This document shows, in pieces, positions 9,057 through 19,514 of a DNA stretch of 64,000 bases. The notes under the pieces are model-generated. The model saw only the letters and a program-made list of their open reading frames with translations. It made no database searches and was not told the DNA's origin. Numbering within the stretch: position 1 is the first letter of the stretch; every line of letters begins with the position of its first letter. Source of the DNA: Zantedeschia hybrid cultivar (lineage: Eukaryota > Streptophyta > Magnoliopsida > Alismatales > Araceae); NCBI GenBank assembly GCA_030544215.1, contig JARZZO010000014.1:42437734-42501733 (forward strand), written 5' to 3'. The position numbers and the translations under genes are program-made.

Positions 9057-11395
9057 TGTAAGGATCGTGACCTTCGGATCCGGTTTTCGTGATCGGACCT
9101 TGTAGTTCTAACCTTAGTGAGGGCGGAGGTTCTGGGTTGATTCGCGTCAGGACATAGAGACGCGTTTTAAACGGCGTCCACCGTCGCAGACGCATTTCAA
9201 GTTCTGCCACGTGTGTATCACGTGGGCTGGTTTCGGGCCGCGAGGGTACGGCCCTGTCTTGTCGACCTGAACGGCGTCCACGTGTGTCGACGCCTTTCAG
9301 ACTGCGACTCTGGGTTTGTCAGAGTACGGCCCTGACATATCGTCTGAACGGCGTCTGCCTTGAACGACGCGTTTCAAAGTCTTGTCAGAGCAGCTGTCAC
9401 ATCAACTGAATGGCGTCCGCGGATGTCGACGCGTTTTAGCTAGTCTCTGGTTAACCCCGCGAGCCCTCCTTCTTTCCCTCATTTTCTCCTCTCTTCCTCT
9501 CCTTCCCCTTCCGGCGAACTCGGCGGCGATCCCTCCTCCTCTCTCTTTTCCTCCCACCGTTTCATCTCTCCCTCCACTCCATCCTCTACCTAGCTCCTAC
9601 CACTACCACCTCCACTTCCACTGCGGCGTTCTACTCTCCGGACGGCGGCCGACGTCACGGAGGAGCAAGGACGACCACGGCGGTACCGGCGGCGGCGTGG
9701 GGCGAGTCGGGTGGACGGCTTGAAGCTCGGAGGCGTTCAAGTATCCGGTAGGGTGACGGTTCCCCTTAGCATCGCGTTTTAGACCATGTTTACCCCGTTT
9801 AAGCTTGTTTGGATCTTTGGTTTTGGGGGGTAGAATGAGCATGTTTAGGAATTCTTTTGATAACATGGGGGATTTCCGTGAATGTGTTGCCTATGGATAG
9901 TATTATTCCTCTTTTCCCTCCGTTTTTGGGTGAATTTTGGGGTTGGATTGGGAGCCCTCGGGCTCAGGCGACTCTGGTTCCTGGGGCTGAAACACGTCGT
10001 GCATGGACGACGCCTTTCTGAAGGGCGTCGAGCCATCACGACGCCTTTTAGACAGGAATCGCCTGACAGAGAGTCTGCCAGTTCGGGGATTCTGGGATTA
10101 AAAGACGTCATGGGTGAACGACGCGTTTTCGAATGGCGTCGGTTAACCATGACGCCTTTTAAAGGCAGAAATTCCCTGAGTAAGGGCCTTGGAATTTCCG
10201 GATTTCTGTGTTAAATGGCGTCTGAGGATGTCGACGCCTTTTAAAAGGCGACCACTGGTGTCGACGCCTTTTAGGGCCTGATTCTGAAGACTGTTTTACA
10301 TGAACCTGTACATGGAGCTTGAATGGCGTCGACCTTGGGAGACGCGATTCAAGACAGAACCTCACTAATTCATGCCAGTAAAATGTGTTCACACTGTTAG
10401 ACGGATAGTTATTGCATGTTTTAGTGTACCCGGTAGAGGTAGATTCTTCATGACCGGACGATGCTACATGTATGTTATACGATCGCGGACTTTTCACGTG
10501 ACTGGATCGTACTTGATGGGTTTTGTGTTACTGTGGACCTGGAGTGACATTGTAGCGCTTTATCACCCTGTGCTGGTGGGGGCGTGAGCACAGTGCCGGT
10601 GGGGGCGTGGGCGGGGTGACGCCTAGTGAGAGAGGGTCACCTGGTGAACCCCGGGGTCAGCTAGTACCGGTGTCGGAGTGGTACATTCGGAGAGTCACTC
10701 ATGCTGAGGGAAGGAGTAGCCACCTGAGTCGGTTGGGCCGGAGTAGCTAGTGTGCTATCCGAGGGGTTACTGTTTGGTCTCAGCGGGTCGAGGTTTCTCC
10801 ACCGTTGTTGTGTGGTTGGCGAGTTCTATCGAGACGACAGTTGTGGATTTCCTAATCGGCTGGTTTAATATATGCATGTTTATTATATTACGATTGCATG
10901 TGATTTCACGTTAAGAATTATGAATTGTACCTCTTGTGCTTATCACTTTACCGTTAGCTGTACCTTGCACTTGTGGGTGTGTGCGTGGGCAGTGGGGATC
11001 GAAGGATCCCTACTGAGTCTTGTCTATGAGACTCACCCCTCCTGCGGTTTTCAGGTGAGGACTCTCAGCAGACCTAGTGAGGAGAGTGCGGCCGTGAGTT
11101 GAGCACCGTCAGCAGTTGTTCCGAGGTATGCCCCGACGTAGTTGTGATTTTTTATTTCTGGCCTGTACGTTTAATTATTTCCTTTATGTTGGAAAATGTA
11201 ATTATTTGCTGTATCGAGTCGCATTGTAATAATTTTAATTCCTGCACTTTTACTTCTGTTCAATGCGATGTGAATGTTTAGCTTAGTTTATTATTTATCT
11301 CCCAGACTTGATTAGATCCTGGTTTGGTTCCAAATTAATGATTCGGTACCCATTTAGTAATCGGATCCCCGATTATAGGGTGGCGGGTCGTTACA
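9057..11395 (+). repeat. 5' LTR of the Tekay-type element
   Basis: 2,339 bp, starting TGTAAGGATCG and ending GGGTCGTTACA. It carries twelve N10 dyads (listed separately), a CT-rich tract at about 9,468-9,620, and one 23-bp duplication at about 10,585-10,610 that is absent from the 3' LTR and accounts exactly for the length difference. The open frames inside (for example about 9,382-9,723) are not supported as genes: they sit in low-complexity CT-rich sequence and are not kept in the solo LTRs. Confidence 0.95.
9144..10345 (+). repeat. Cluster of twelve N10 dyads in the Tekay 5' LTR
   Basis: Each copy is an inverted repeat, GCGTC-N10-GACGC, usually extended outward to TGAANGGCGTC and GACGCNTTTNA. 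Left half-sites start at 9144, 9174, 9274, 9351, 9413, 9994, 10025, 10105, 10136, 10218, 10248 and 10326. The N10 centre differs between sites but is 10 bp in all twelve. Four neighbouring pairs have dyad centres 30 or 31 bp apart. The same set recurs in the 3' LTR at about 16,233-17,434. Confidence 0.9.
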
Positions 11396-11397
11396 GT

Positions 11398-11409
11398 TGG
11401 TATCAGAGC
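11398..11409 (+). promoter_or_regulatory. Primer binding site of the Tekay-type element
   Basis: TGGTATCAGAGC begins two bases after the 5' LTR. It is the exact complement of the initiator tRNA-Met 3' end used by many plant retrotransposons. Confidence 0.95.
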
Positions 11410-11552
11410 ATACGGTCTGGCAAATAAATAAATAACTAAGTTAAATATCATAAATTCGGCAAATAAATACATTATCCCGTACAGGCACGGCGGTAGCATA
11501 GGCTTTAGGAATCTAATTAGAACTTTTTGATTTTGTAATTGTAGGCGAGTAG

Positions 11553-14500
11553 ATGGCTCCCAGAAGGAGGATGCCAGTTATTCGAGAGCAGGGAGATGTC
11601 CCTAGTGGGTCCGAGGCCGGGAGGCCGAGTGTTGAGCAGTTCATGGAGGCAATGATGGACACTATGGCTCGTTATCAGACACGAGACCCTAGTGAGAGTT
11701 CCAGTGCGCGGGGAGGGTCCACCGTTACACTTGTGCGGTTTCTGAAGCTGAGGCCACCTCACTTCACCGGTCGTCCCGACCCTGACGAGGCCATCCACTG
11801 GCTTAGAGAGATAGAGAAGACTTTTGACACCATGGATTGCGCTGCAGTAGAGCGGACCCCGTTAGCTACCTTCATGCTGAAGGATAGCGCCTACGACTGG
11901 TGGACCACCTTGAAGAGTTTGTCCTACGAGGACAGGAGTCTTAGGGAAATTCCATGGGAGACATTTGTTAAGGAATTCAACGCACAGTATTTCCCTAGAC
12001 ATGTCCAGAGGGCCAAGGAGAGGGAGTTCATGGATCTGACGCAGGGGAGCATGACAGTACTTGAGTACCAGGCGAAGTTTGTTTCGCTAGGTCGGTTCGT
12101 GCCTTTCATATCAGGGGACGAGGAGCGTCGTACTGAGAGATTCGTTGACAGACTGAGGCTCAGCTTGAGGAACTTCGTGGCGTCTCACTGTTGCACTGAT
12201 CTGGCTTCCGCGGTTAGATGTGCGGCAGCAGTGGAGGCTCAACAGAGCCAGTCGGCCCGGGAGAGAGGACTGGCTGCTCAGAGCCCAGTTCGTGGCAGGG
12301 GTAAGGTAGCGGCAGCGGCCCCTTCTGCTGGATCGGGATCGTCGTCACTCGGCTCCTGATTCAGGAGATTCTTCAGGGGTGGTGGCAGCAGTAGTGGCAG
12401 TAGCGGCAGCAACAGGCCCGGGCAGGGTCAGCAGAGTCAGTCTGTATCCAGTGCACCGCAGGGGCCAGCTCAGAGGCTTCCGGCAGTCTGTCAGCACTGT
12501 GGGGGTACCCATGGTGGGACTCAGTGTCCCACTCTTCCCAGGAGATGTTTCGCTTGCGGCCAGCAGGGCCACTTGGCGAGGCAGTGCCCACAGGGGTATG
12601 GTCGGGGACATGGTTCAGGTGAGCAGAAGAAGCCAAGGACCCAGGGGAGAGTGCTAGCTATCCCCAGGAGGGAGGCTCGCGCGTCCAACTTGGTGGAAGG
12701 TACACTTTCTGTCCTTGGGAACTCTGCACACGTATTGATTGATTCGGGTGCTTCGCATTCTTTTATTTCTGAGCAGTTCTTAGATATCCTTTCTGCGCCC
12801 GTTGTTGAGTTATCTGATGGTTTGATGGTAGAGGTTCCTTCTGGAGACTATATGATATCTTATAACTGCTTGAGGAATGTTCCCTTGACCATTGATGGTC
12901 ATGTGCTCCCTGCCCAGTTGGTTGTGCTTGCCATTCGTGACTTTGATGTCATCCTGGGTATGGATTGGTTGGAAGCCTTTTATGCAGAGGTGGACTGCCA
13001 CAGGAAGAGGGTGCGATTCTCCATTCCAGACATCCCGACCTTCTTCTTCCAAGGTATTAGGCTTTCTTCCCGAGGTATTCTTATTTCTGCCTTTAAGGCA
13101 CGGAGGTTGCTTGATGGTGGCTGTGAGGCTCTCCTTGCCTCTGTTGTTGTCTCTGATGTCCGAGATAGTCTCAGCCCTGGGGAGGTACCTGTTGTATGTG
13201 AGTTTATAGATGTTTTTCCCGAGGAGCTGCCTGGCCTTCCTCCTCAGCAAGAGGTCGAATTCACCATCGAGCTTGCACCAGGTACGGCGCCCTTGTCTAA
13301 GGCCCCGTATCGGATGGCGCCAGCTGAACTCGCTGAGTTAAAGGCACAGTTGCAGGAGCTGCTGAATAAGGGTTTCATTCGCCCCAGTACATATCCATGG
13401 GGTGCTCCAGTCCTGTTCGTTAGAAAGAAAGATGGTTCTCTGAGGTTGTGCATTGACTATAGGCAGCTGAACCAGGTAACGATAAAGAATAAATACCCAC
13501 TTCCAAGAATTGATGATTTGATGGATCAGCTGCAGTCCGCGAAGGTATTTTCCAAGATCGACTTGAGATCCGGGTATTATCAGATGAGGATCCGGGATGT
13601 TGATGTTAGCAAGACGGCTTTAAGAACTCGGTATGGACATTATGAGTTTTTGGTTATGCCCTTTGGCTTGACCAATGCTCTGGCGGCCTTTATGGAGCTG
13701 ATGAACCGAGTCTTTAGGACTTACCTGGATCAGTTTGTGGTTGTGTTTATTGATGATATTCTGATCTATTCTTCTTCTGAGGAAGAGCATGCCACCCATC
13801 TTCAGGCTGTATTGCAGGTCCTGAGGGAGCATCGACTTTATGCCAAGTTCAGCAAGTGTGAGTTTTGGCTAGACGAGGTGCATTTCCTTGGGCATGTTAT
13901 TTCTGGCAATGGTATCGCAGTGGATCCAGCCAAGATCGAGGCGGTGATGGATTGGAACAGGCCGACTTCAGTAACTGAGATCAGGAGCTTTCTGGGGCTT
14001 GCCGGTTATTACAGACGGTTTGTTCAGGGATTTTCTTCGATAGCAGCCCCCTTGTCGAGGTTGACTCAAAAGGGAGTTCGCTTTGTGTGGACCGAAGATT
14101 GTGAGCGGAGTTTTATTGAGTTAAAGACCCGTCTCACGTCAGCCCCTGTACTGGTGCTTCCATCTGGATCAGGTGGATTTGTGGTTTATTCTGATGCGTC
14201 CCGCCGAGGTTTGGGCGCAGTTCTAATGCAGCATGGCAGGGTAGTGGCTTATGCTTCTCGACAGCTGAAGAAGCATGAAGAGAACTATCCTACTCATGAT
14301 TTGGAGCTGGCGGCTGTGGTATTCGCACTCAAGATCTGGAGGCATTATTGATATGGGGAGAAATTCCAGGTTTTCACGGATCACAAGAGTTTGAAATATG
14401 TATTCACTCAGAGGGATCTGAATTTGAGGCAGCGAAGGTGGATGGAGTTCATTAAAGATTATGACTTTGACCTTTCTTATCATCCGGGCAAAGCGAATGT

Positions 14501-16058
14501 AGTGGCAGACGCTTTGAGTCGGAAGACGGTCATGTCGTACCTTATGATTCAGGAGTGGAAATTATTCGAGCAGGTGGTGGAATCTTCTTTTAGGGTTCCA
14601 CGTGATGATGACAGAGCCGTGCTGGTCAGTTTGACTGTGAGACCAGCTGTGTATCATGCAGTAATTGAGGCTCAGAGGGCAGATGTTGAGCTACCATAGA
14701 TCCTCCAGAGGTCAGAGGTGGAGTTATGGGACGACGGTACGGTCAGGTTCAGAGGTAGGCTTTATGTTCCGACAGAGGAGGACGTGCGCAGATGTGTTCT
14801 TGATGAGGCGCACCGTTCGAGATATGCAGTGCATCCGGGCTCGACTAAGATGTATCATTGTTTGAGGAGGCACTTCTGGTGGCCTGGTATGAAGAAATAT
14901 GTGGCTGAATATGTGGCCAGATGCATGACTTGTCAGCAGGTCAAGGCCGAGCATCCGAGACCTGGTGGATTGCTACAGCCCTTGCCGATTCCAGAGTGGA
15001 AATGGGAGCATGTGACGATGGACTTCGTAATGGGATTGCCTACATCCCCTAGCAAGTGAGATGCCATCTGGGTCATCGTTGATCAGCTGACCAAGTCGGC
15101 ACACTTCCTAGCTATTAGGAAGGACTGGTCAATCGGCAAGTTGGCAAAGTTGTTTGTAGACCGGATCATCTCTCTGCACGGGGTGCCTTTGTCTATCGTA
15201 TCAGATCGAGATCCAAGGTTTACTTCCAGATTCTGGAAGAGCTTTCAGCAGGCATTAGGCACTCAGTTGGCTTTCAGCTCAGCCTACCATCCCGAGACTG
15301 ACGGACAGTCGGAGAGGACTATTCAGACCTTGGAAGATATGCTCAGAGCTTGTTGTCTAGACTGGGGAGGTTCTTGGGAGCAATATTTGTCCACAGTGGA
15401 ATTTGCATATAACAACAGTTACCATTCCAGTATCGGCATGGCGCCTTACGAGGCTTTGTATGGGCGACCGTGTCGATCTCCTGTATGTTGGTCCGAGATC
15501 GGTGAAAGGCAGATAGCAGGACCCGAATTAGTACAGCAGTGTGCTGAGATTGTCAGGTTAGTTCGGCAGAGGTTGACCGCAGCGCAGAGTAGGCAGAAGA
15601 GTTATGCTGACATCCGACGGAGACCGCTTGAGTTTGAAGTTGGGGACCACGTGTTTCTCCGAGTCTCACCCTCCAAGGGTGTAATGAGATTCGGGAAGCG
15701 AGGCAAGCTGAGTCCGCGCTATATTGGGCCTTTTCCCATCCTTGCTCGGATTGGGGAAACCGCATACCAGCTGGCCTTGCCGCCCAGTCTTGCAGGGGTG
15801 CACGATGTGTTCCATGTTTCCTTACTGAGGAAATATGTTCAGGATCCGTCCCATGTCCTGGACTTTTCAGAGTTGGAGGTCGCTGAGGACCTGTCCTTTC
15901 CAGAATATCCTGTTCGTATTGAGGATCGCAGAGAACAGGTCCTGCGGAACAAGATTGTACCGTTGGTCAAGGTGATTTGGCAGTACCGCTCCGGAGGTGA
16001 GGCAACCTGGGAGCGAGAGGATGAGATGCAGGAGCAGTTCCCTTACCTCTTTTCGTAA
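11553..16058 (+). pseudogene. gag-pol: Tekay-type gag-pol polyprotein with four nonsense codons
   Basis: One frame of 1,502 codons holds without a single frameshift from ATG 11,553 to TAA 16,058. Domains in order: gag capsid (about residues 65-220); CCHC zinc knuckle CFACGQQGHLARQC (about 332-345); protease with DSGAS (12,741-12,755, residue 397); RT with FIDD (13,746-13,757); RNase H with VVYSDAS (about 877-883); integrase zinc finger ending CMTC (about 1,085-1,130); integrase core with D1157, D1218 and E1254, a DD35E spacing; and a C-terminal chromodomain-like tail from about residue 1,450. In-frame stops occur at 12,357 (TGA, codon 269), 14,349 (TGA, 933), 14,697 (TAG, 1,049) and 15,057 (TGA, 1,169). 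The first is readily explained by a CGA to TGA change. All catalytic residues are kept, so decay is recent. Confidence 0.93.
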
Positions 16059-16132
16059 GTTTTCTTATAAACTTGTATCCCTGTTTGACCTTGTTAATTC
16101 TAAGCAGTCAATTTCGGGGACGAAATTCTTTT

Positions 16133-16145
16133 AAGGGGGGGAGAT
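16133..16145 (+). promoter_or_regulatory. Polypurine tract of the Tekay-type element
   Basis: AAGGGGGGGAGAT lies directly before the 3' LTR. It is purely purine except for the last base and is the expected plus-strand primer. Confidence 0.9.
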
Positions 16146-18461
16146 TGTAAGGATCGTGACCTTCGGATCCGGTTTTCGTGATCGGACCTTGTAGTTCTAA
16201 GCTTAGTGAGGGCGGAGGTTCTGGGTTGATTCGCGTCAGGACATCGAGACGCGTTTTAAACGGCGTCCACCGTCGCAGACGCATTTCAAGTTCTGCCACG
16301 TGGGTGCCACGTGGGCTGGTTTCGGGCCGCGAGGGTACGGCCCTGTCTTGTCGACCTGAACGGCGTCCACGTGTGTCGACGCCTTTCAGACTGCGACTCT
16401 GGGTTTGTCAGAGTACGGCCCTGACATATCGTCTGAACGGCGTCTGCCTTGAACGACGCGTTTCAAAGTCTTGTCAGAGCAGCTGTCACATCAACTGAAT
16501 GGCGTCCGCAGATGTCGACGTGTTTTAGCCAGTCTCTGGTTAACCCCGCGAGCCCTCCTTCTTTCCCTCATTTTCTCCTCTCTTCCTCTCCTTCCCCTTC
16601 CGGCGAACTCGGCAGTGATCCCTCCTCCTCCCTCTTTTCCTCCCACCGTTTCATCTCTCCCTCAACTCCATCCTCTACCTAGCTCCTACCACTACCACCT
16701 CCACTTCCACTGCGGCGTTCTACTCTCCGGACGGCGGCCGACGTCACGGAGGAGCAAGGACGACCACGGCGGTACCGGCGGCGGCGTGGGGCGAGTCGGG
16801 TGGACGGCTTGAAGCTCGGAGGCGTTCAAGTATCCGGTAGGGTGACGGTTCCCCTTAGCATCGCGTTTTAGACCATGTTTACCCCGTTTAAGCTTGTTTG
16901 GATCTTTGGTTTTGGGGGGTAGAATGAGCATGTTTAGGAGTTCTTTTGATAACATGGGGGATTTTCATGAATGTGTTGCCTATGGATAGTATTATTCCTC
17001 TTTTCCCTTTGTTTTTGGGTGAATTTTGGGGTTGGATTGGGAGCCCTCGGGCTCAGGCGACTCTGGTTCCTGGGGCTGAAACACGTCGTGCATGGACGAC
17101 GCCTTTCTGAAGGGCGTCGAGCCATCACGACGCCTTTTAGACAGGAATCGCCTGACAGAGAGTCTGCCAGTTAGGGGATTCTGGGACTAAAAGACGTCAT
17201 GGGTGAACGACGCGTTTTCGAATGGCGTCGGTTAACCATGACGCCTTTTAAAGGCAGAAATTCCCTGAGTAAGGGCCTTGGAATTTTTGGATTTCTGTGT
17301 TAAATGGCGTCTGAGGATGTCGACGCCTTTTAAAAGGCGACCACTGGTGTCGACGCCTTTTAGGGCCTGATTCTGAAGACTGTTTTACATGAACCTGTAC
17401 ATGGAGCTTGAATGCCGTCGACCTTGGGAGACGCGATTCAAGACAGAACCTCACTAATTCATGCCAGTAAAATGTGTTCACACTGTTAGACGGATAGTTA
17501 TTGCATGTTTTAGTGTACCCGGTAGAGGTAGATTCTTCATGACCGGACGATGCTACATGTATGTTATACGATCGCGGACTTTTCACGTGACTGGATCGTA
17601 CTTGATGGGTTTTGTGTTACTGTGGACCTGGAGTGACATTGTAGCGCTTTATCACCCTGTGCTGGTGGGGGCGTGGGCGGGGTGACGCCTAGTGAGAGAG
17701 GGTCACCTGGTGAACCCCGGGGTCAGCTAGTACCGGTGTCGGAGTGGTACATTCGGAGAGTCACTCATGCTGAGGGAAGGAGTAGCCACCTGAGCCGGTT
17801 GGGCCGGAGTAGCTAGTGTGCTATCCGAGGGGTTACTGTTTGGTCTCAGCGGGTCGAGGTTTCTCCACCGTTGTTGTGTGGTTGGCGAGTTCTATCGAGA
17901 CGACAGTTGTGGATTTCCTAATCGGCTGGTTTAATATATGCATGTTTATTATATTACGATTGCATGTGATTTCACGTTAAGAATTATGAATTGTACCTCT
18001 TGTGCTTATCACTTTACCGTTAGCTGTACCTTGCACTTGTGGGTGTGTGCGTGGGCAGTGGGGATTGAAGGATCCCTACTGAGTCTTGTCTATGAGACTC
18101 ACCCCTCCTGCGGTTTTCAGGTGAGGACTCTCAGCAGACCTAGCGAGGAGAGTGCGGCCGTGAGTTGAGCACCGTCAGCAGTTGTTCCGGGGTATGCCCC
18201 GACGTAGTTGTGATTTTTTATTTCTGGCCTGTACGTTTAATTATTTCCTTTCTGTTGGAAAATGTAATTATTTGCTGTATCGAGTCGCATTGTAATAATT
18301 TTAATTCCTGCACTTTTACTTCTGTTCAATGCGATGTGAATGTTTAGCTTAGTTTATTATTTATCTCCCAGACTTGATTAGATCCTGGTTTGGTTCCAAA
18401 TTAATGATTCGGTACCCATTTAGTAATCGGATCCCCGATTATAGGGTGGCGGGTCGTTGCA
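16146..18461 (+). repeat. 3' LTR of the Tekay-type element
   Basis: 2,316 bp, near-identical to 9,057-11,395. Its last bases read GTTGCA rather than GTTACA. The twelve N10 dyads recur here, one with a CG to TG change (GACGCG to GACGTG at about 16,517). The right flank CACAT restores the Copia-B frame. Confidence 0.95.
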
Positions 18462-18466
18462 CACAT

Positions 18467-19500
18467 CATGGGTATTAGACACTAGATGTGCATCTTATAT
18501 CTACAATGATTTACAGGTGCTGACAAACAGTAGGCAACTGAACAGATGAGAGGTTCACTTACAATTGGAAAATTTAGGAAAGGTTGTTGCACTCGCCGTT
18601 GGATGTGTGAACCTCAAGTTATCCTCAGGAGTTATCTTAGGACTTGAAGAATGTTACTATGTTCCTTTAATCATTAAGAACATTATTTCCATTTCATACT
18701 TTGATAAATGTGGATTTATTGTGAGCTTTGAAAATAAAAGTTGTTCTTTGTTCTTAAATGGTGAATTGTTTGCCGGTGGAAGCTTAATAAATGGTTTATT
18801 CATGTTAGATATAAATACTCATGTGATGTGTGTAGATAATTCTCTTAAAAGAAAGAGGACTGGTGTGAATCAAGCTTACCTCTAGCACTGTAGGCTTGGT
18901 CATATTAGTGAGGAAAGGCTTAATAAGCTGCATGAGGATGGATACATTGATCCATTTGATTATGAATCATATGCAACCTATGAGTCTTGCCTTACGGGAA
19001 AGATGACAAACTCTCTATTTACTGGATATGGAGAGAGAGCCACATAGTTGTTAGAACTCACACATTCTAATGTATTTGGACCCATGTCCACTTAGGCTAG
19101 AGGAGGTTACTCATACTTCATCACTTTTACTGATGATTTCTCTAGGTATGATATGTGTACTTAATGAAGTACAAATCTGAGGCCTTTGAGAAATTTAAAG
19201 AATTTAAGAATGAAGTAGAGAAACAGACTGGAAAGAGTATTAAAACTTTTCAATCAGATCAAGGAGGAGAGTATTTAAGTATAGAATTCACAAAATATTT
19301 GAAAGAAAATGTGATATTATCCTAGTGGGCACCTCTTTGCACACCTCAGCTAAATGGTGGAGCTGAGAGGAGGAATCGTACCTTGTTAGACGTGATACGA
19401 TCCATGATGTGCTTTGTAAATTATACTTGTCATTATGAGGCTATGCCCTAGACATGGCTGCTCACCTATTGAAAAGGTTCCATCTAAATCAGTGTCTTCC
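18467..19500 (+). pseudogene. pol: Copia-B pol, protease to integrase, broken
   Basis: Directly after the Tekay insertion comes the degraded copia protease segment (LDTGCASH-like; here a stop replaces part of it). The GAG pre-integrase zinc region follows (HCRLGHISEERLNKLH, then paired cysteines ESCLTGK), and then the integrase core. The first catalytic aspartate is changed: relatives read HTDVCGPM, here HSNVFGPM. The second site (SDQGGEY) and the glutamate (GAERRNRTLLD) are present. Several stops, among them TAG at about 18,883, and frameshifts are visible. Part of the region between integrase and RT seems deleted compared with Copia-D. Confidence 0.85.
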
Positions 19501-19514
19501 ACTCCATATGAGAT

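Larger units (their letters stand above)
9057..18461 (+). mobile_element. Complete Tekay/Del-type Ty3/gypsy chromovirus
   Basis: This 9.4-kb element has 2.3-kb LTRs, a tRNA-Met primer site, one gag-pol frame, a polypurine tract and a perfect target duplication CACAT (9,052-9,056 and 18,462-18,466). Long LTRs, CCHC gag, integrase followed by a chromodomain-like tail, and the domain order PR-RT-RNH-INT place it with plant chromoviruses, most like the Tekay/Del clade. I count about 28 mismatches and one 23-bp indel between the LTRs by eye, near 1.2%. It is the youngest insertion nested in Copia-B. Three solo LTRs of the same family lie elsewhere in the window. Confidence 0.95.

Noticed and set aside
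9382..9723. 113-codon frame in the Tekay 5' LTR, repeated in the 3' LTR (16,471-16,812).
   Set aside because: Both copies are the same recent LTR, the sequence is low-complexity CT-rich, and the frame is not kept in the solo LTRs.
9144..10345. A CRISPR-like array, because of repeated palindromic units.
   Set aside because: The spacing between units is irregular, the variable part lies inside the palindrome, the host is a plant retrotransposon, and there are no cas genes.
10159..10497. 112-codon minus-strand frame in the Tekay LTRs.
   Set aside because: It crosses several N10 dyads and has no recognisable domain. It persists only because the two LTRs are nearly identical.
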